A DNA stretch of 64,000 nt, from the NCBI RefSeq assembly GCF_022760995.1, contig NZ_JAKWJO010000001.1, positions 248,001 through 312,000 on the forward strand, read 5' to 3'. Each line of letters opens with the position of its first letter. Position 1 is the first letter of the stretch. Source of the DNA: Dyella sedimenti. GTDB taxonomy: Bacteria > Pseudomonadota > Gammaproteobacteria > Xanthomonadales > Rhodanobacteraceae. Under the pieces are notes generated by a model, which saw nothing but the letters and a program-made list of their open reading frames with translations, searched no databases and was not told the DNA's origin. Made by a program: the position numbers and the translations under genes. Positions 19,202 through 28,941 of the stretch are shown in pieces.

Positions 19202-20909
19202 AAGGCGAGGGATGGGAGGCGTCGTCGAATCGTTGGCGATAGGCCAGTAGCGCCGCCTGCCGCGACGGGAAATACAGGATGCCGGTGTGCTCCGGCGACA
19301 GCCCGGCGCGGGTCATGTTCTTCACCAGTTGCGGCGTGCGTCCGGCGATCACCAGCTGGATACCGTCGTGCTGCAGTTCGCGCCGCAGCTCGTCGATGGC
19401 CAGGAAGCCGGTGAGGTCGTTCTTGGTCATCGAGATGGCGTCGATCACCACCCAGCGCGGATGCTGCAGCCCGGCCAGGCGCAGCACGCGGCGGCGGAAG
19501 TAGTCGGCGTTGAAGAAGGTCAGCGGCGACTCGAAGCGATAGATCAGCAAGCCCGGCACCGCCCGTGCCTCCGGGTAATGCGCCAGCTCGTAGAAGCCGT
19601 CGCGGCCGTCGATCCGGCCGAACTGCTGTTCGGCGGGACGGGCCACCTGCGACAGGAAATACAGCAGGGCGATGGTCACCGCGAGCAGGATGCCGGACAT
19701 CACCCCGAACAGCACCACGCCCACCAGCGTGGCGAGCGCGATCAGGTGTTCGCTGCGGCTGAAGTGGCGCAGCTCGCGCAGGCCGCCCAGGTCGATCAGG
19801 CTGAGCGCCGCCGCCACCAGGATCGCGCTCAGCGCCGCCTGCGGCAGCAGGCCCAGCGCATCGCCGAAGAACAGCATCGCCAGCAGGATGGCCAGCGCCG
19901 CCACGACTGATACCAGCCGGCTCTTGCCGCCGGCCGCGTCGTTGACCGCCGTGCGCGAGCTGGAACCGCTGATGGCGAAGCCCTGGCACGCCGCGCTGGC
20001 CAAGTGCGACAGGCCCAGCGCGAAGAACTCCTGGTTGCCGTCGACGTGGTAGCCGTTCCTGGCGGCGAAGCTGCGGCTGGTGAGCATGCCGCTGCTGAAG
20101 GTAATCAGGGTCAGCGCCCCGGCGGCGGGGACCAGCGTGCCCAGCAACTGGTGCGGCAGCGAGGGCGACACCCAGTGCGGCAATCCGGCGGGAATGGCGC
20201 CGATCACCGCCACGCCCCGGCCAGCCAGGTCCAGTGTCCAGGAGGCGAACGTGGCCCCGGCCAGCGCCACCAGCGCGGCGGGGCCGCGCGGCCAAAGCAG
20301 CTTCACCGCGAAGAATGCCGCGAACACGCCCGCCGAAAGCAGCGTGGTCGGCAGGTGGAGATAGGGCAGTTGCAGCAGCAGCGAATGCACCTGTCCGATC
20401 GTGTCGCTGCCCTTCAGCGCCAGTCCCAGCACCTTGCCCGACTGGCTCGCCAGGATGCTGATCGCCACGCCATTGAGCAGGCCGACCAGGATGGGGCGCG
20501 AAAGGAAATCGGCGAGGAAGCCGAGCCGGAAGCGCCCCGCCGCCAGGCACAGCACGCCGGTGATGAGGGTCAGCGACATCGCGTAGGCCTGGTAGTCGTC
20601 GCTGCCGGGCGCCGCCAGCGGCATCAGCGTGGCGCCGAGCATGGCGCAGGTGGCGGCATCAGGGCCCACGATCAGCTGGCCCGACGAGCCGAACAGGGCG
20701 TACACGATCATCGGCAGCACCGTGCTGTATAGGCCCACGACCGGCCCGAAGCCGGCCAACTGCGCATAGGCGATGCCGATGGGCAGGGCGACGGCGGCCA
20801 CCGACAGGCCAGCCTGCACGTCGGCGCGCAGCCACGCACGGCGGTAGTGCTGCAGCTCCGCCAGCCCGGGCGCGAGCCGCGCCAACCACGGGCGGCGGGC
20901 GTCAGCCAA
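19197..20909 (-). CDS. SulP family anion transporter with STAS domain
   Basis: 570 residues; the start appears to be a TTG (MADARRPWLARLAPGL), since no in-frame ATG occurs before the first helix. A Sulfate_transp core of 10-14 helices contains ADVQAGLSVAAVALPIGIAYAQLAGF and QGFAISGSSSRTAVNDAAGGKSRLVSV, typical SulP motifs. A STAS domain (about residues 430-550, including WVVIDAISMTKNDLTGFLAIDELRREL) closes the protein. SulP members move sulfate, bicarbonate, C4-dicarboxylates or other anions, and the substrate cannot be assigned. The last few codons fall on a REP element. Confidence 0.87.
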   Translation of the reverse strand: MADARRPWLARLAPGLAELQHYRRAWLRADVQAGLSVAAVALPIGIAYAQLAGFGPVVGLYSTVLPMIVYALFGSSGQLIVGPDAATCAMLGATLMPLAAPGSDDYQAYAMSLTLITGVLCLAAGRFRLGFLADFLSRPILVGLLNGVAISILASQSGKVLGLALKGSDTIGQVHSLLLQLPYLHLPTTLLSAGVFAAFFAVKLLWPRGPAALVALAGATFASWTLDLAGRGVAVIGAIPAGLPHWVSPSLPHQLLGTLVPAAGALTLITFSSGMLTSRSFAARNGYHVDGNQEFFALGLSHLASAACQGFAISGSSSRTAVNDAAGGKSRLVSVVAALAILLAMLFFGDALGLLPQAALSAILVAAALSLIDLGGLRELRHFSRSEHLIALATLVGVVLFGVMSGILLAVTIALLYFLSQVARPAEQQFGRIDGRDGFYELAHYPEARAVPGLLIYRFESPLTFFNADYFRRRVLRLAGLQHPRWVVIDAISMTKNDLTGFLAIDELRRELQHDGIQLVIAGRTPQLVKNMTRAGLSPEHTGILYFPSRQAALLAYRQRFDDASHPSPL

Positions 20910-20945
20910 CGTGGCGGCCAGTGGCGGCGGGCGCGGTCATGCGGG

Positions 20946-21329
20946 TCACTCCCAGCGGTTGAGGTGCGGCCCGAATGTATCGCGCTGCCGGCGCACCACG
21001 CAGAAGCGATGCCCGCTTGGCGCCTCCATCACCCACCAGCGCTCGCGCACGAAGGCGATGCGGCGCGCGCCCAGCGCCTCCAGGCGCTTCGCCTCGGCCT
21101 CCAGGTCGTCGGTCTCGATGTCCAGGTGCACGCGGCTTTCGTGTTCCACCCGCTGCAGCAGGATGATCGGCTCATCGTCCGCCGTGGCCAGCTCGGCGTA
21201 GCGGCCGTCGCCATCCTGGTCCAGCGTGACCAGCGACTTGCCCAGCGCGCGGCTCCAGAAGGTAGCGGCCTCGGCCAGGTCGTCGGCGCGGCAGTCGATG
21301 ACGATGGTGCACAAGCGGCTGTGATGCAT
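20946..21329 (-). CDS. VOC/glyoxalase-like domain protein
   Basis: About 127 residues from MHHSRLCTIVIDCRADDL; ATGs at 21359 and 21392 are in frame but add unlikely N-termini. It is a single Glyoxalase_6-type fold: LCTIVIDCRADDLAEAATFWSRALG (first beta-alpha-beta), then RVHLDIETDDLEAEAKRLEALGARR, and ending MEAPSGHRFCVV. Metal ligands are likely the His/Glu pairs in these strands. Members include dioxygenases, isomerases and resistance proteins, and no substrate is evident. Confidence 0.75.
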   Translation of the reverse strand: MHHSRLCTIVIDCRADDLAEAATFWSRALGKSLVTLDQDGDGRYAELATADDEPIILLQRVEHESRVHLDIETDDLEAEAKRLEALGARRIAFVRERWWVMEAPSGHRFCVVRRQRDTFGPHLNRWE

Positions 21330-21511
21330 GGTGCCGATTCCCATGGCGTGGCGAGCCATCGTATAGCGGCGAAGCGGTCGATGCGCCGTCAAGGCTTGGC
21401 GCGGCGTACCGCGGTCGTGGCATTGCGGCCTTATGCCCCTGGGGCATGCGTGGATCGCATGCTAGCGTGCCAAAGCCTCACGGAAGATCGATCGCCACGC
21501 GGGAGCCAGGC

Positions 21512-21916
21512 ATGCCAGAAAACTTCGACGACCTGCAGACCAGCTATGGCCGCTGCCTGCGCCACGGCGGTTTCATCGCCCGCTTCTACGAGATCTTCAT
21601 GGCCAGCCATCCCGATATCCCAGGGATGTTCCGGCATACCGACTTCAACCAGTTGCATCCCGCCCTGCGGCGCGGCATCAGCTCCGCCATCAACTTTGCC
21701 GCGGGCAGCAAGCTCACCCAGCGCACGATGGAACAAATGGCCATGGTGCACAGCCACCACGGCCGCGCCCCGGTAAGGCCGGAGCTGTACTCGTACTGGA
21801 CCGAAAGCCTGCTCAAGGCCATCGCCGAGCATGACCCGGAATATGACGCGGCTCTCGAACAGCGCTGGCGGAAAGCGCTGGATCACACCACTGCGTACTT
21901 CATCGCGCATTACTGA
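21512..21916 (+). CDS. Single-domain bacterial globin
   Basis: 134 residues from the ATG after GGGAGCCAGGC. The sequence fits the globin fold without extra domains: YGRCLRHGGFIARFYEIFMASHPDIPGMFRHTDF (A to CD region), then AMVHSHHGRAPVRPELYSYW, where one of the His residues near 88-90 is the likely proximal heme ligand, and a G/H helix pair ending TTAYFIAHY. It probably binds heme and O2 or NO. No partner domain is attached. It ends at a strong bidirectional hairpin. Confidence 0.75.
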   Translation: MPENFDDLQTSYGRCLRHGGFIARFYEIFMASHPDIPGMFRHTDFNQLHPALRRGISSAINFAAGSKLTQRTMEQMAMVHSHHGRAPVRPELYSYWTESLLKAIAEHDPEYDAALEQRWRKALDHTTAYFIAHY

Positions 21917-22014
21917 GCGCGTTGTTCCTAAGCTTCGCGCGACGAAGTCGGGGTCTGGCGGCTGGTCTTACCCCTAGGAGCCGCCGGGTCCCGGCTTTCG
22001 TCACCTGATCGCGC

Positions 22015-22051
22015 AAACGAAAAGCCCCGGCATGGCCGGGGCTTTTCGTTT
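22015..22051. terminator. Bidirectional terminator between globin and E2 genes
   Basis: AAACGAAAAGCCCCGGC and its perfect complement flank a 3-base loop (17-bp stem). There is a run of A at the left and T at the right, so it can end transcription from both the globin gene and the 2-oxo acid dehydrogenase operon. Confidence 0.9.
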
Positions 22052-22064
22052 CCAGTGAGGCTGC

Positions 22065-23444
22065 TCAGTTCGGCAGCGACAGGTCGTCCAGCAACGCCTT
22101 GAGGAAGCGCGCCGCCTCGCCGCCGGTGGCGGCGCGGTGGTCGAAGGTGAGCGAGATCGGCAGGCGGCGATGCACCTCGATGCCGCCCATCACCGCCACC
22201 ACGTCGTGGCTCAGCTTGCCCGCGCCGACGATGGCCACGCACGGCGGCACCACCACCGGCGTGGCATAGCGGCCGGCGAACATGCCGAAGTTGGACAGGC
22301 TGATGGTGTAGCCGGCCAGTTCCGAAGCCGGGATGCTGCGGTCCTCCACCTGCGCGCGCAGGCGCTTGATCGCCGCGCGCACGCCGGCGCCGTCGAGCAC
22401 GTCGGCATTGCGCAGCGCGGGCACGAACAGGCCTTCTTCCGTATCGACGGCGATGCCGATGTCCACGTGCGGGTGCAGCGTGCGGGTGAGGTTCTTGCCG
22501 TCGAACCATGCGTTGAGCGCCGGCACCGCCTTGCAGGCCGCGACGATGGCGCGGATCAGGCGGGCGGTGATGTCCTGCTTGCCGATCCAGGCATGCAGGT
22601 CGGCGTCGTCCACCAGCGTGGTCGGCACCACGTTGGCATGGGCTTCGGCCATCACGCGCGCCATGTTGCGGCGCACGCCCTTCAACTGTTCCGGCTGGCC
22701 GCTGGCCTGCACGCTGGGTGGCGCCGTGCGCACCGGCTTGCCGGCGAGCGACACCGGGGTGCGGCCCGGCTCGGGCAGCTCGGGCGCGAGGTGGCGTCCG
22801 GCCGAGGCGGGTACACCGCGGGCCGGGGCGGCGCCCAGCGCGGCGGTGCCGTTGGCGGCGGCGTTCTTCACGTCGGCCAGGGTGACCACGCCGTCGGCGC
22901 CGGTCGGCTTCACGCGGGTGAGGTCGACCTTGAGCTTCCTGGCGAGCGCGCGCACCGCCGGCACGGCCTTCACGCCGCCGACGCTGCTGGCCTGTTCGAC
23001 GTGCACGGTATTGCCGCTGACCATGGCGCCGACCACGGTGCCTTCGTCCTCGCGGTCAGTGGCGCCGTTGCTGTCGATCTCGCCGCCCTCGTCGGAGGCG
23101 ACCACCTTCTTGCCCTGGTCCGGGGCCGGGCTGCCGGCGCCCTTCTTCGGGCCGTGGTGATGGCCGGTGGCCTCGGCCTCGGCGCGCTGCTTGGCGTTCG
23201 GGTCGGGCTCGAACTCGGCCAGCGCGGCGCCCGTCTCGATGATGTCGCCGGCAGCGCCGTGCAGCTTGGTGACCTTGCCAGTGTAGGGCGAGGGTACGTC
23301 CACCACCGCCTTGGCGGTTTCCATCGACACCAGCGGGGCGTCGAGCTTGATCTGGTCACCTTCCTTCACGTGCCACTCGACGATGGTCGCGTCGGGCAGG
23401 CCTTCGCCGAGGTCGGGCAGGTAGAACGTCTTGATGTCGGCCAT
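22065..23444 (-). CDS. 2-oxo acid dehydrogenase E2 (dihydrolipoamide acyltransferase)
   Basis: 459 residues from MADIKTFYLPDLGEGLPDATI. One lipoyl domain occupies about residues 3-78, with the lipoylated Lys in SMETAKAVVDV. A linker with GHHHGPKK follows. A peripheral subunit-binding domain lies at about 155-190 (VPAVRALARKLKVDLTRVKP). The catalytic domain has TFDHRAATGGEAARFL carrying the active His. With E1alpha and E1beta encoded upstream in the same operon it forms a branched-chain-type 2-oxo acid dehydrogenase in the cytoplasm. Acyl specificity (branched-chain or pyruvate) is not fixed by the sequence. The E3 subunit gene is not in this operon. Confidence 0.9.
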   Translation of the reverse strand: MADIKTFYLPDLGEGLPDATIVEWHVKEGDQIKLDAPLVSMETAKAVVDVPSPYTGKVTKLHGAAGDIIETGAALAEFEPDPNAKQRAEAEATGHHHGPKKGAGSPAPDQGKKVVASDEGGEIDSNGATDREDEGTVVGAMVSGNTVHVEQASSVGGVKAVPAVRALARKLKVDLTRVKPTGADGVVTLADVKNAAANGTAALGAAPARGVPASAGRHLAPELPEPGRTPVSLAGKPVRTAPPSVQASGQPEQLKGVRRNMARVMAEAHANVVPTTLVDDADLHAWIGKQDITARLIRAIVAACKAVPALNAWFDGKNLTRTLHPHVDIGIAVDTEEGLFVPALRNADVLDGAGVRAAIKRLRAQVEDRSIPASELAGYTISLSNFGMFAGRYATPVVVPPCVAIVGAGKLSHDVVAVMGGIEVHRRLPISLTFDHRAATGGEAARFLKALLDDLSLPN

Positions 23445-23479
23445 GTTCGGAATTCCGAAAAGTTTTGGGGTATTCGTTG

Positions 23480-23605
23480 CTTGACCCCCTCCCCTGCTTA
23501 CGGCAGGGGAGGGTCGGGGAGGGGTGAGGCCATCACGAAACGCTTCGCCTCGTAGGATGCCCCCCTCCCGGCCTCCCCCCGCAAGCAGGGGGAGGGGCAA
23601 GAGGC
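23480..23605. repeat. C/G-rich intergenic element (CCCCTCCC family), copy
   Basis: This contains two head-to-head C-rich blocks, CCCCCTCCCCTGCTTACGGC...GGGGAGGG and CCCCCCTCCCGGCCTCCC...GCAGGGGGAGGGG. Related blocks occur at 6648-6700 and 37848-37943. It sits between the E1beta and E2 genes inside the operon, so it may form RNA hairpins that affect E2 expression. Confidence 0.65.
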
Positions 23606-24586
23606 TCAGCTGGCGGCCAGCGTGCGCTTGGCCGCTTCCAACACGCGCTCGGTGCTCGGCAGGTACTTCATTTCCAGGCGGAACAGCGGAATGTGCGTGT
23701 CGTAGCCGGTGACGCGTTCGACCGGGGCCAGCAGGTCGTACAGGCATTCCTCGGCGACGCGGGCGGCGATTTCCGCGCCGAAGCCGGCGGTCTTGGGAGC
23801 CTCGTGCACGATCACGCAGCGGCCGGTCTTCTGCACCGACTCGGCGATGGTGTCGAAGTCGAGCGGGGTCAGCGTGGCCACGTCGATCACCTCGGCGCTG
23901 ACGCCCTCGGCGGCGAGCGCGTCGGCGGCTTCCAGCGCTTCCTTCACCTGGGCGCCCCAGGTGACGATGGTGACGTCGGTGCCGTCGCGCAGCACGAAGC
24001 ACACGTCCAGCGGCAGCGCCTCGCCATCGTCGGGCACTTCTTCCTTGTATTGGCGGTAGATGCGCTTGGGTTCGAAGAACATCACCGGGTCCGGATCGCG
24101 GATGGCCGCCAGCAGCAGGCCGTAGGCGCGCGCGGGCGAGGAGGGCATCACCACGCGCAGGCCGGGGATGTTGGTGAACAGGTGCTCGTTCGCTTCCGAG
24201 TGGTGCTCCGGCGCGCGGATGCCGCCGCCCCACGGGGCGCGCCACACGGCCGGCACGGTGATGCGGCCGCGCGTGCGGTTGCGCAGGCGCGCGGCGTGGC
24301 AGGCGATCTGCTCCATCATCGGGTAGATGAAGCCCTCGAACTGCGCCTCGGCCACCGGCTTCATGCCCTGGGCGGCCAGGCCCACGGTGACGCCGGCGAT
24401 GGTGGTTTCGTCCAGCGGCGTGTCGATCACGCGCAGCTCGCCGAACTTCTCCTGCAGGCCCTGGGTGGCGCGGAACACGCCGCCGTTGACGCCGACGTCC
24501 TCGCCCAGCACCACGACGCTGTCGTCGTGGGCCATTTCATAGGCGAGCGCTTGGGTGACGGCTTCGATAAGGGTGATCTGTGCCAT
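23606..24586 (-). CDS. 2-oxo acid dehydrogenase E1 beta subunit
   Basis: 326 residues, normal length. The start MAQITLIEAVTQALAYEMAHDDSVVVLGEDVG is the transketolase-like pyrimidine domain with the TPP-activating Glu. VWRAPWGGGIRAPEHHSEANEHLF and YDTHIPLFRLEMKYLPS are typical of the BCKDH/PDH heterotetrameric E1beta. It pairs with the alpha subunit encoded 3 bases upstream and decarboxylates 2-oxo acids onto E2 lipoyl groups. Confidence 0.92.
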   Translation of the reverse strand: MAQITLIEAVTQALAYEMAHDDSVVVLGEDVGVNGGVFRATQGLQEKFGELRVIDTPLDETTIAGVTVGLAAQGMKPVAEAQFEGFIYPMMEQIACHAARLRNRTRGRITVPAVWRAPWGGGIRAPEHHSEANEHLFTNIPGLRVVMPSSPARAYGLLLAAIRDPDPVMFFEPKRIYRQYKEEVPDDGEALPLDVCFVLRDGTDVTIVTWGAQVKEALEAADALAAEGVSAEVIDVATLTPLDFDTIAESVQKTGRCVIVHEAPKTAGFGAEIAARVAEECLYDLLAPVERVTGYDTHIPLFRLEMKYLPSTERVLEAAKRTLAAS

Positions 24587-24589
24587 GGC

Positions 24590-25675
24590 TTAGTGGCCCT
24601 TCTGGTCGAGCTGGATGGCGCGATCGCGCTGCTTGGCGAGATCGGCGGGGACGTCGGCGAAGATGTAGTCGAACATCGCCGTGACCGGCTGGGTCTTGGT
24701 CTCGAGGTAGGCATTCACCTCGTTGTCCATCCAGTCGTCGCACTCGGCCTTCCAGGCCTCTTCCTTGGCGTCGTCCCACACGCCCTTGGCCACCAGCCAG
24801 GCGCGCAGGCGCTTCATCGGCTCCTTCGCCCAGGCATCCTTCACTTCCTGCTCGCCACGGTAGCGGCGGGCGTCGTCGGCGGTGGTGTGGTCGGAAAGGC
24901 GATAGGTCACCAGTTCCAGCACGCTGCCGCCCTGGCCGTTGCGGGCGCGCTCCAGCGCGTCCTCCATCGCCTTGCGCACGGCGATGATGTCGTTGCCGTC
25001 CACCTGGATGGAGTACAGGCCCGCGGCGATGCCCTTCTGCGCCAGCGTGGGCGCGCCGGACTGGATCTTGCGCGGCACCGAGATGGCCCACTGGTTGTTG
25101 ACGATCACCGCCACCAGCGGCAGGTTCTGCGCGCCGGCGATGTTGATGGCGCCGTAGAAGTCGCCCTTGGACGAACCGCCGTCGCCGATGGTGCACACGG
25201 CCACGCGCTTCTCGCCGCGGATCTTGAAGGCCAGCGCCGAGCCGGCCGCGTGCAGGCACTGCGTGGCGATCGGCACCGACCAGGCGAAGTCGTGGCGCGC
25301 CGGTTCCTTCTGGTAGTCGTTGCCGCGCTCGTCGCCGCCCCAGTACATGTAGACCTCGCGCGGCTGCACGCCGCGGTACAGCTGCGCGCCGTATTCACGG
25401 TAGCTCGGGGCCAGCACGTCCTCCGGCTTCATGGCGCTGCCGATGCCCACGTGCGCGGCCTCGTGGCCCAGGCAACTGGCGTAGGTGCCCAGCTTGCCGG
25501 TACGCTGCAGGGCGACCGACTTGGCGTCGAATACGCGGGTGGACATCATCAGCTTGTACAGCTCGACCATATGGTCGAGATCCTTGGCGAAGGCTGGCAG
25601 GTCGTCGCGGACCTGGTTGCCGTCCGCATCGAGATACTGCAGGTATTCGATTTCGAACTTGGCGGCGATGGACAC
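24590..25675 (-). CDS. 2-oxo acid dehydrogenase E1 alpha subunit
   Basis: 361 residues from a GTG at 25675 with GGGAGC just upstream; an in-frame ATG at 25768 would add 31 poorly conserved residues. The TPP motif is GDGGSSKGDFYGAINIAGA...NN. LGHEAAHVGIGSAMKPEDVLAPSYREYG and YRLSDHTTADDARRYR match the alpha subunit of branched-chain-type dehydrogenases. It is the first gene of the E1alpha-E1beta-E2 operon. Expected substrates are branched-chain 2-oxo acids, feeding branched fatty acids that are common in Xanthomonadales, or pyruvate. Confidence 0.92.
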   Translation of the reverse strand: MSIAAKFEIEYLQYLDADGNQVRDDLPAFAKDLDHMVELYKLMMSTRVFDAKSVALQRTGKLGTYASCLGHEAAHVGIGSAMKPEDVLAPSYREYGAQLYRGVQPREVYMYWGGDERGNDYQKEPARHDFAWSVPIATQCLHAAGSALAFKIRGEKRVAVCTIGDGGSSKGDFYGAINIAGAQNLPLVAVIVNNQWAISVPRKIQSGAPTLAQKGIAAGLYSIQVDGNDIIAVRKAMEDALERARNGQGGSVLELVTYRLSDHTTADDARRYRGEQEVKDAWAKEPMKRLRAWLVAKGVWDDAKEEAWKAECDDWMDNEVNAYLETKTQPVTAMFDYIFADVPADLAKQRDRAIQLDQKGH

Positions 25676-25886
25676 AACTCGCTCCCGGAAGTGAGTTAAG
25701 GGGGATCTGGGGTGCTGGGAAGCGGCGGCCCATCCAGTGGGGCCAGGCGCGCGTAAGGCCCTGAGCAAGACCGCATTTGATAACAGGCGGACATGTTGCG
25801 CCGCAAGGTACAGCGCAGCATTCGCACCGGTACGGCGCCTCTGCGGCAGCGGTTACCATGTGTATTCCATCGCAAGCGGCAGGGCC

Positions 25887-26735
25887 ATGATCAAGAACCA
25901 GCGCGACCTCGAGGCAGGTATCGAACTCGACCTGAACGGGCGGCTGACCTATGGCGGCTACCTGCGGCTGGACCAACTGCTGAGCGCGCAGCATCCGCTG
26001 AGCGACCCGCCGCACCACGACGAGATGCTGTTCATCGTGCAGCACCAGGTGGCGGAGCTGTGGATGAAGCTGCTCATCCACGAGCTTGAGGCCGCCATCG
26101 CGCACCTGCGGCGGGACGAACTGGACCCCACCCTGAAGATCCTGGCCCGCGTCAAGCAGGTGCAGCGCCAGCTGTTCGAGCAATGGGCGGTGCTGGAGAC
26201 GCTGACGCCGTCGGAATACCTGGAATTCCGCGGCGTGCTGGGGTCCTCGTCCGGCTTCCAGTCGCTGCAATACCGGCATATCGAGTTCCTGCTGGGCAAC
26301 AAGGATGCGCAACTGCTGCCGGTGTTCGCCTACGATCCGTCGGCGCAGGCGGCGCTGCGCGCGGTGCTGGAGGCGCCGAGCCTGTACGACGCGTTCCTCG
26401 CCTACCTGGCGCGCCATGGCCATGCCGTACCGGCGGATCTGCTCCAGCGCGACTGGTCGCGGCCCTATCAGCGGCATGAGGGCTTGCTGCCGGTGTTCAA
26501 GCGCATCTACGAGAACCGGGCGGCGTATTGGCCGGAATACCACATGTGCGAGCAGCTGGTGGACGTGGAGGGCAGTTTCCAGCTGTGGCGTTTCCGCCAC
26601 ATGAAAACCGTCGAGCGGATCATCGGACACCGCCGCGGTACCGGGGGTTCCTCCGGTGTGGCCTTCCTGAAGAAGGCGCTGGACCTGGAATTCTTCCCGG
26701 AATTGCTGGACGTGCGCACCGAACTGGGTAACTGA
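25887..26735 (+). CDS. kynA: Tryptophan 2,3-dioxygenase
   Basis: 282 residues from the ATG in GCAGGGCCATG. Family motifs run throughout: [57 protein letters not shown], and [22 protein letters not shown] containing the axial heme His. The enzyme opens the indole ring of tryptophan with O2 to N-formylkynurenine. In Xanthomonadales this route supplies NAD through quinolinate. No other kynurenine-pathway gene is seen adjacent. Confidence 0.95.
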   Translation: MIKNQRDLEAGIELDLNGRLTYGGYLRLDQLLSAQHPLSDPPHHDEMLFIVQHQVAELWMKLLIHELEAAIAHLRRDELDPTLKILARVKQVQRQLFEQWAVLETLTPSEYLEFRGVLGSSSGFQSLQYRHIEFLLGNKDAQLLPVFAYDPSAQAALRAVLEAPSLYDAFLAYLARHGHAVPADLLQRDWSRPYQRHEGLLPVFKRIYENRAAYWPEYHMCEQLVDVEGSFQLWRFRHMKTVERIIGHRRGTGGSSGVAFLKKALDLEFFPELLDVRTELGN

Positions 26736-26851
26736 CGCGGCAACCATGTTGCGTCGCATTTGACGCCGCCGCGGCCACCCGCTTAGATGTCTGGTTTTTC
26801 GCAAGAAGTTTCGGGCGGCGCAAGGTTGCCGGCCGCCGCACAGGGGAACAC

Positions 26852-28354
26852 ATGAGCGACACCACCACCACGGCCACCGTGCCCGTCTATCCGCAGACCC
26901 TGGGCCATCCGCGCCCGCTGTGGATGCTGTTCATGACCGAGTTCTGGGAGCGCTTCGCCTTCTACGGCATGCGCTGGGCGCTGACCCTGTACATCGTCGC
27001 GGCGTTCTTCGACGACGACCCTTCCGGACAGGGCTTCGCCAGCCGCACCTATGGCGCATACCTCGCCCTGGTCTATGCGGCGGCGGTGTTCGGTGGCTAC
27101 GTGGCCGACCGCGTCATCGGCTACCAGCGCTCCATCCTGGTGGGCGCCGCCGTGATGGCGGCCGGCCTGTTCATGATCATGCTGCCCAACGAGCAGGTGT
27201 TCCTGTTCGGTCTGTCCACCGTGATCGTGGGCAACGGGCTGTTCAAGCCGAACATCTCCTCGATGGTGGGCCAGCTCTACGGCGTGGACGACCCGCGTCG
27301 CGATCGCGGCTTCACCCTGTTCTACATGGGCATCAATGCCGGCGCGCTGGTGTCGCCGCTGATCACCGGCTGGCTGGCCAGCCGCTTCACCGATACGCCG
27401 ATGCAGCAGAACTACAAGCTGGTGTTCCTGGCCTCGGGCCTCGGCATGCTGGTCAGCCTGCTGTGGTTCTGGATCGGCCGCCGCCAGTTGAAGGGCGTGG
27501 GCCGCCCGGCGCCGGAGCAGGCCAGCCGCCTGCGCGTGGCTTACGTGGTGGCCGGCTGCCTGCTGGCCATCCCGCTGGTCTACCTGGTGATGGCCAAGGC
27601 CGGCGCGGTGGTGCTGCAGTGGATGCTCAGCGCGCTGTTCGCGGGCCTGGCGCTGCTGCTGCTGGTCGAGGGTTTCCGCGAGGGCAGGGTGCAGCGCGAC
27701 CGGGTGATCGCGATGCTGATCATCTTCGTGTTCAACGTGCTGTTCTGGATGTTCTACGAACAGGCCGGCAGCTCGTTCAACTTCCTGGCGCAGAACATCG
27801 TGGACCGCCGGATGTTCGGCGGCTGGGAGTTCCCGGTGGGCTGGTTCCAGTCGGTCGCGCCGCTGTCGCTGGTGCTGCTGGCGCCGTTCGTGTCGCTGGG
27901 CTGGGGCTGGCTGGACAAGCGCCGCCTGGAGCCCTCGATTCCGCGCAAGTTCGGCCTGGGGCTGCTGGGCAACGCGCTGGCCTTCGTGGTGCTGATGTAC
28001 GCGCTTTCCCGGCTGGTCGACGAGCGGCACCTGATCCCGTTCTGGCCGCTGGTGCTGGTCTACGTGCTGCAGACCCTGGGCGAGCTGTGCCTGTCGCCGA
28101 TCGGCCTGTCGATGGTGACCAAGCTGGCGCCGGCGCGCCTGGTCGGCTTCGCCATGGGCGGCTGGTTCCTCTCCACCGGCATCGGCAACAACCTGTCGGG
28201 CATCTTCGCCGGCCATGTCAGCGGCGAGACCGGCATGACCGTCGCTTCCGCGCTCTCGGGCTTCACCTTCAGTTTCTGGCTGCTGGCCGGCGCCGGTGTC
28301 GTGCTGCTGCTGGTGGCGCCGTTGATCAACCGGCTGATGCATGGGGTGAAGTGA
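26852..28354 (+). CDS. POT/PTR family proton-dependent oligopeptide transporter
   Basis: 500 residues and about 12-14 helices. The ExxERFxFYG motif is present early (TEFWERFAFYGMRWAL). The PTR2 signature region is seen as YMGINAGALVSPLITGWLA, and GNGLFKPNISSMVGQLY is also family-typical. It should import di- and tripeptides with protons across the inner membrane. It is monocistronic; no regulator is apparent, and the next gene (MarR) is convergent. Confidence 0.92.
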   Translation: MSDTTTTATVPVYPQTLGHPRPLWMLFMTEFWERFAFYGMRWALTLYIVAAFFDDDPSGQGFASRTYGAYLALVYAAAVFGGYVADRVIGYQRSILVGAAVMAAGLFMIMLPNEQVFLFGLSTVIVGNGLFKPNISSMVGQLYGVDDPRRDRGFTLFYMGINAGALVSPLITGWLASRFTDTPMQQNYKLVFLASGLGMLVSLLWFWIGRRQLKGVGRPAPEQASRLRVAYVVAGCLLAIPLVYLVMAKAGAVVLQWMLSALFAGLALLLLVEGFREGRVQRDRVIAMLIIFVFNVLFWMFYEQAGSSFNFLAQNIVDRRMFGGWEFPVGWFQSVAPLSLVLLAPFVSLGWGWLDKRRLEPSIPRKFGLGLLGNALAFVVLMYALSRLVDERHLIPFWPLVLVYVLQTLGELCLSPIGLSMVTKLAPARLVGFAMGGWFLSTGIGNNLSGIFAGHVSGETGMTVASALSGFTFSFWLLAGAGVVLLLVAPLINRLMHGVK

Positions 28355-28463
28355 GGAAAGGGATGAGGGGCGAGTAGCGAAGGCGCAAGCACGCGCATGC
28401 CGCGGGCCGCACACTCGCCGTTGGTGGTCGGTTTGGGCGACCTCGCTACTGACCCCTAACCCC

Positions 28464-28922
28464 CTACTTCGGTTCGGTCGCCTGCAGCTTGTCCAGGATG
28501 CGCAGCAGCCAGACGCGCTCTTCCTCGTCCAGCCTGGCCAGCAGCTCGCGTTCGTGGGCGCGGGCCATCGGCGCCACTACCTCGTGCACGGCCCAGCCGG
28601 CCTCGCTCAGGCCCAGCACCGAGCGGCGCTTGTCGCCGTCGTGGGTGGCGCGGGTCACCCAGCCCGATTCCACCAGCTTGGCCAGGGCGCGGCTCACCGC
28701 CACCTTGTCCATCAGCGTGCGCTCGGCCACCTCGCGGGCCGACAGCCCGTCGAAGCGGGCCAGCACGGCCATCACCCGCCATTCCGTCATGCTCAGGTCG
28801 AAGCGGCGCTGGTAGTCGTCGGCAATGGCCTGGCTGACCGCATTGGAAAGGATCGAAAGCCGGTAAGGCAGGAAGTGCTCCAGCTCCAGCGGGGCATGGT
28901 CGGGATGGGATTCGCCGGGCAC
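28464..28922 (-). CDS. MarR family regulator, likely of tyrosine degradation
   Basis: About 152 residues with a winged helix (LSMTEWRVMAVLARFDGLSAREVAERTLMDKVAVSRALAKLVESGWVTR). Two starts are possible: GTG at 28922, which follows AAGGAG by 10 bases, or ATG at 28952, which lies inside the CATATG palindrome and has no clear ribosome site. The first is preferred. It is transcribed away from hpd-hmgA-fahA with a shared promoter region, so it most likely represses that operon and itself. The ligand may be a tyrosine-pathway intermediate (inference). Confidence 0.85.
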   Translation of the reverse strand: MPGESHPDHAPLELEHFLPYRLSILSNAVSQAIADDYQRRFDLSMTEWRVMAVLARFDGLSAREVAERTLMDKVAVSRALAKLVESGWVTRATHDGDKRRSVLGLSEAGWAVHEVVAPMARAHERELLARLDEEERVWLLRILDKLQATEPK

Positions 28923-28941
28923 TGCTGCGATGCTCCTTGCA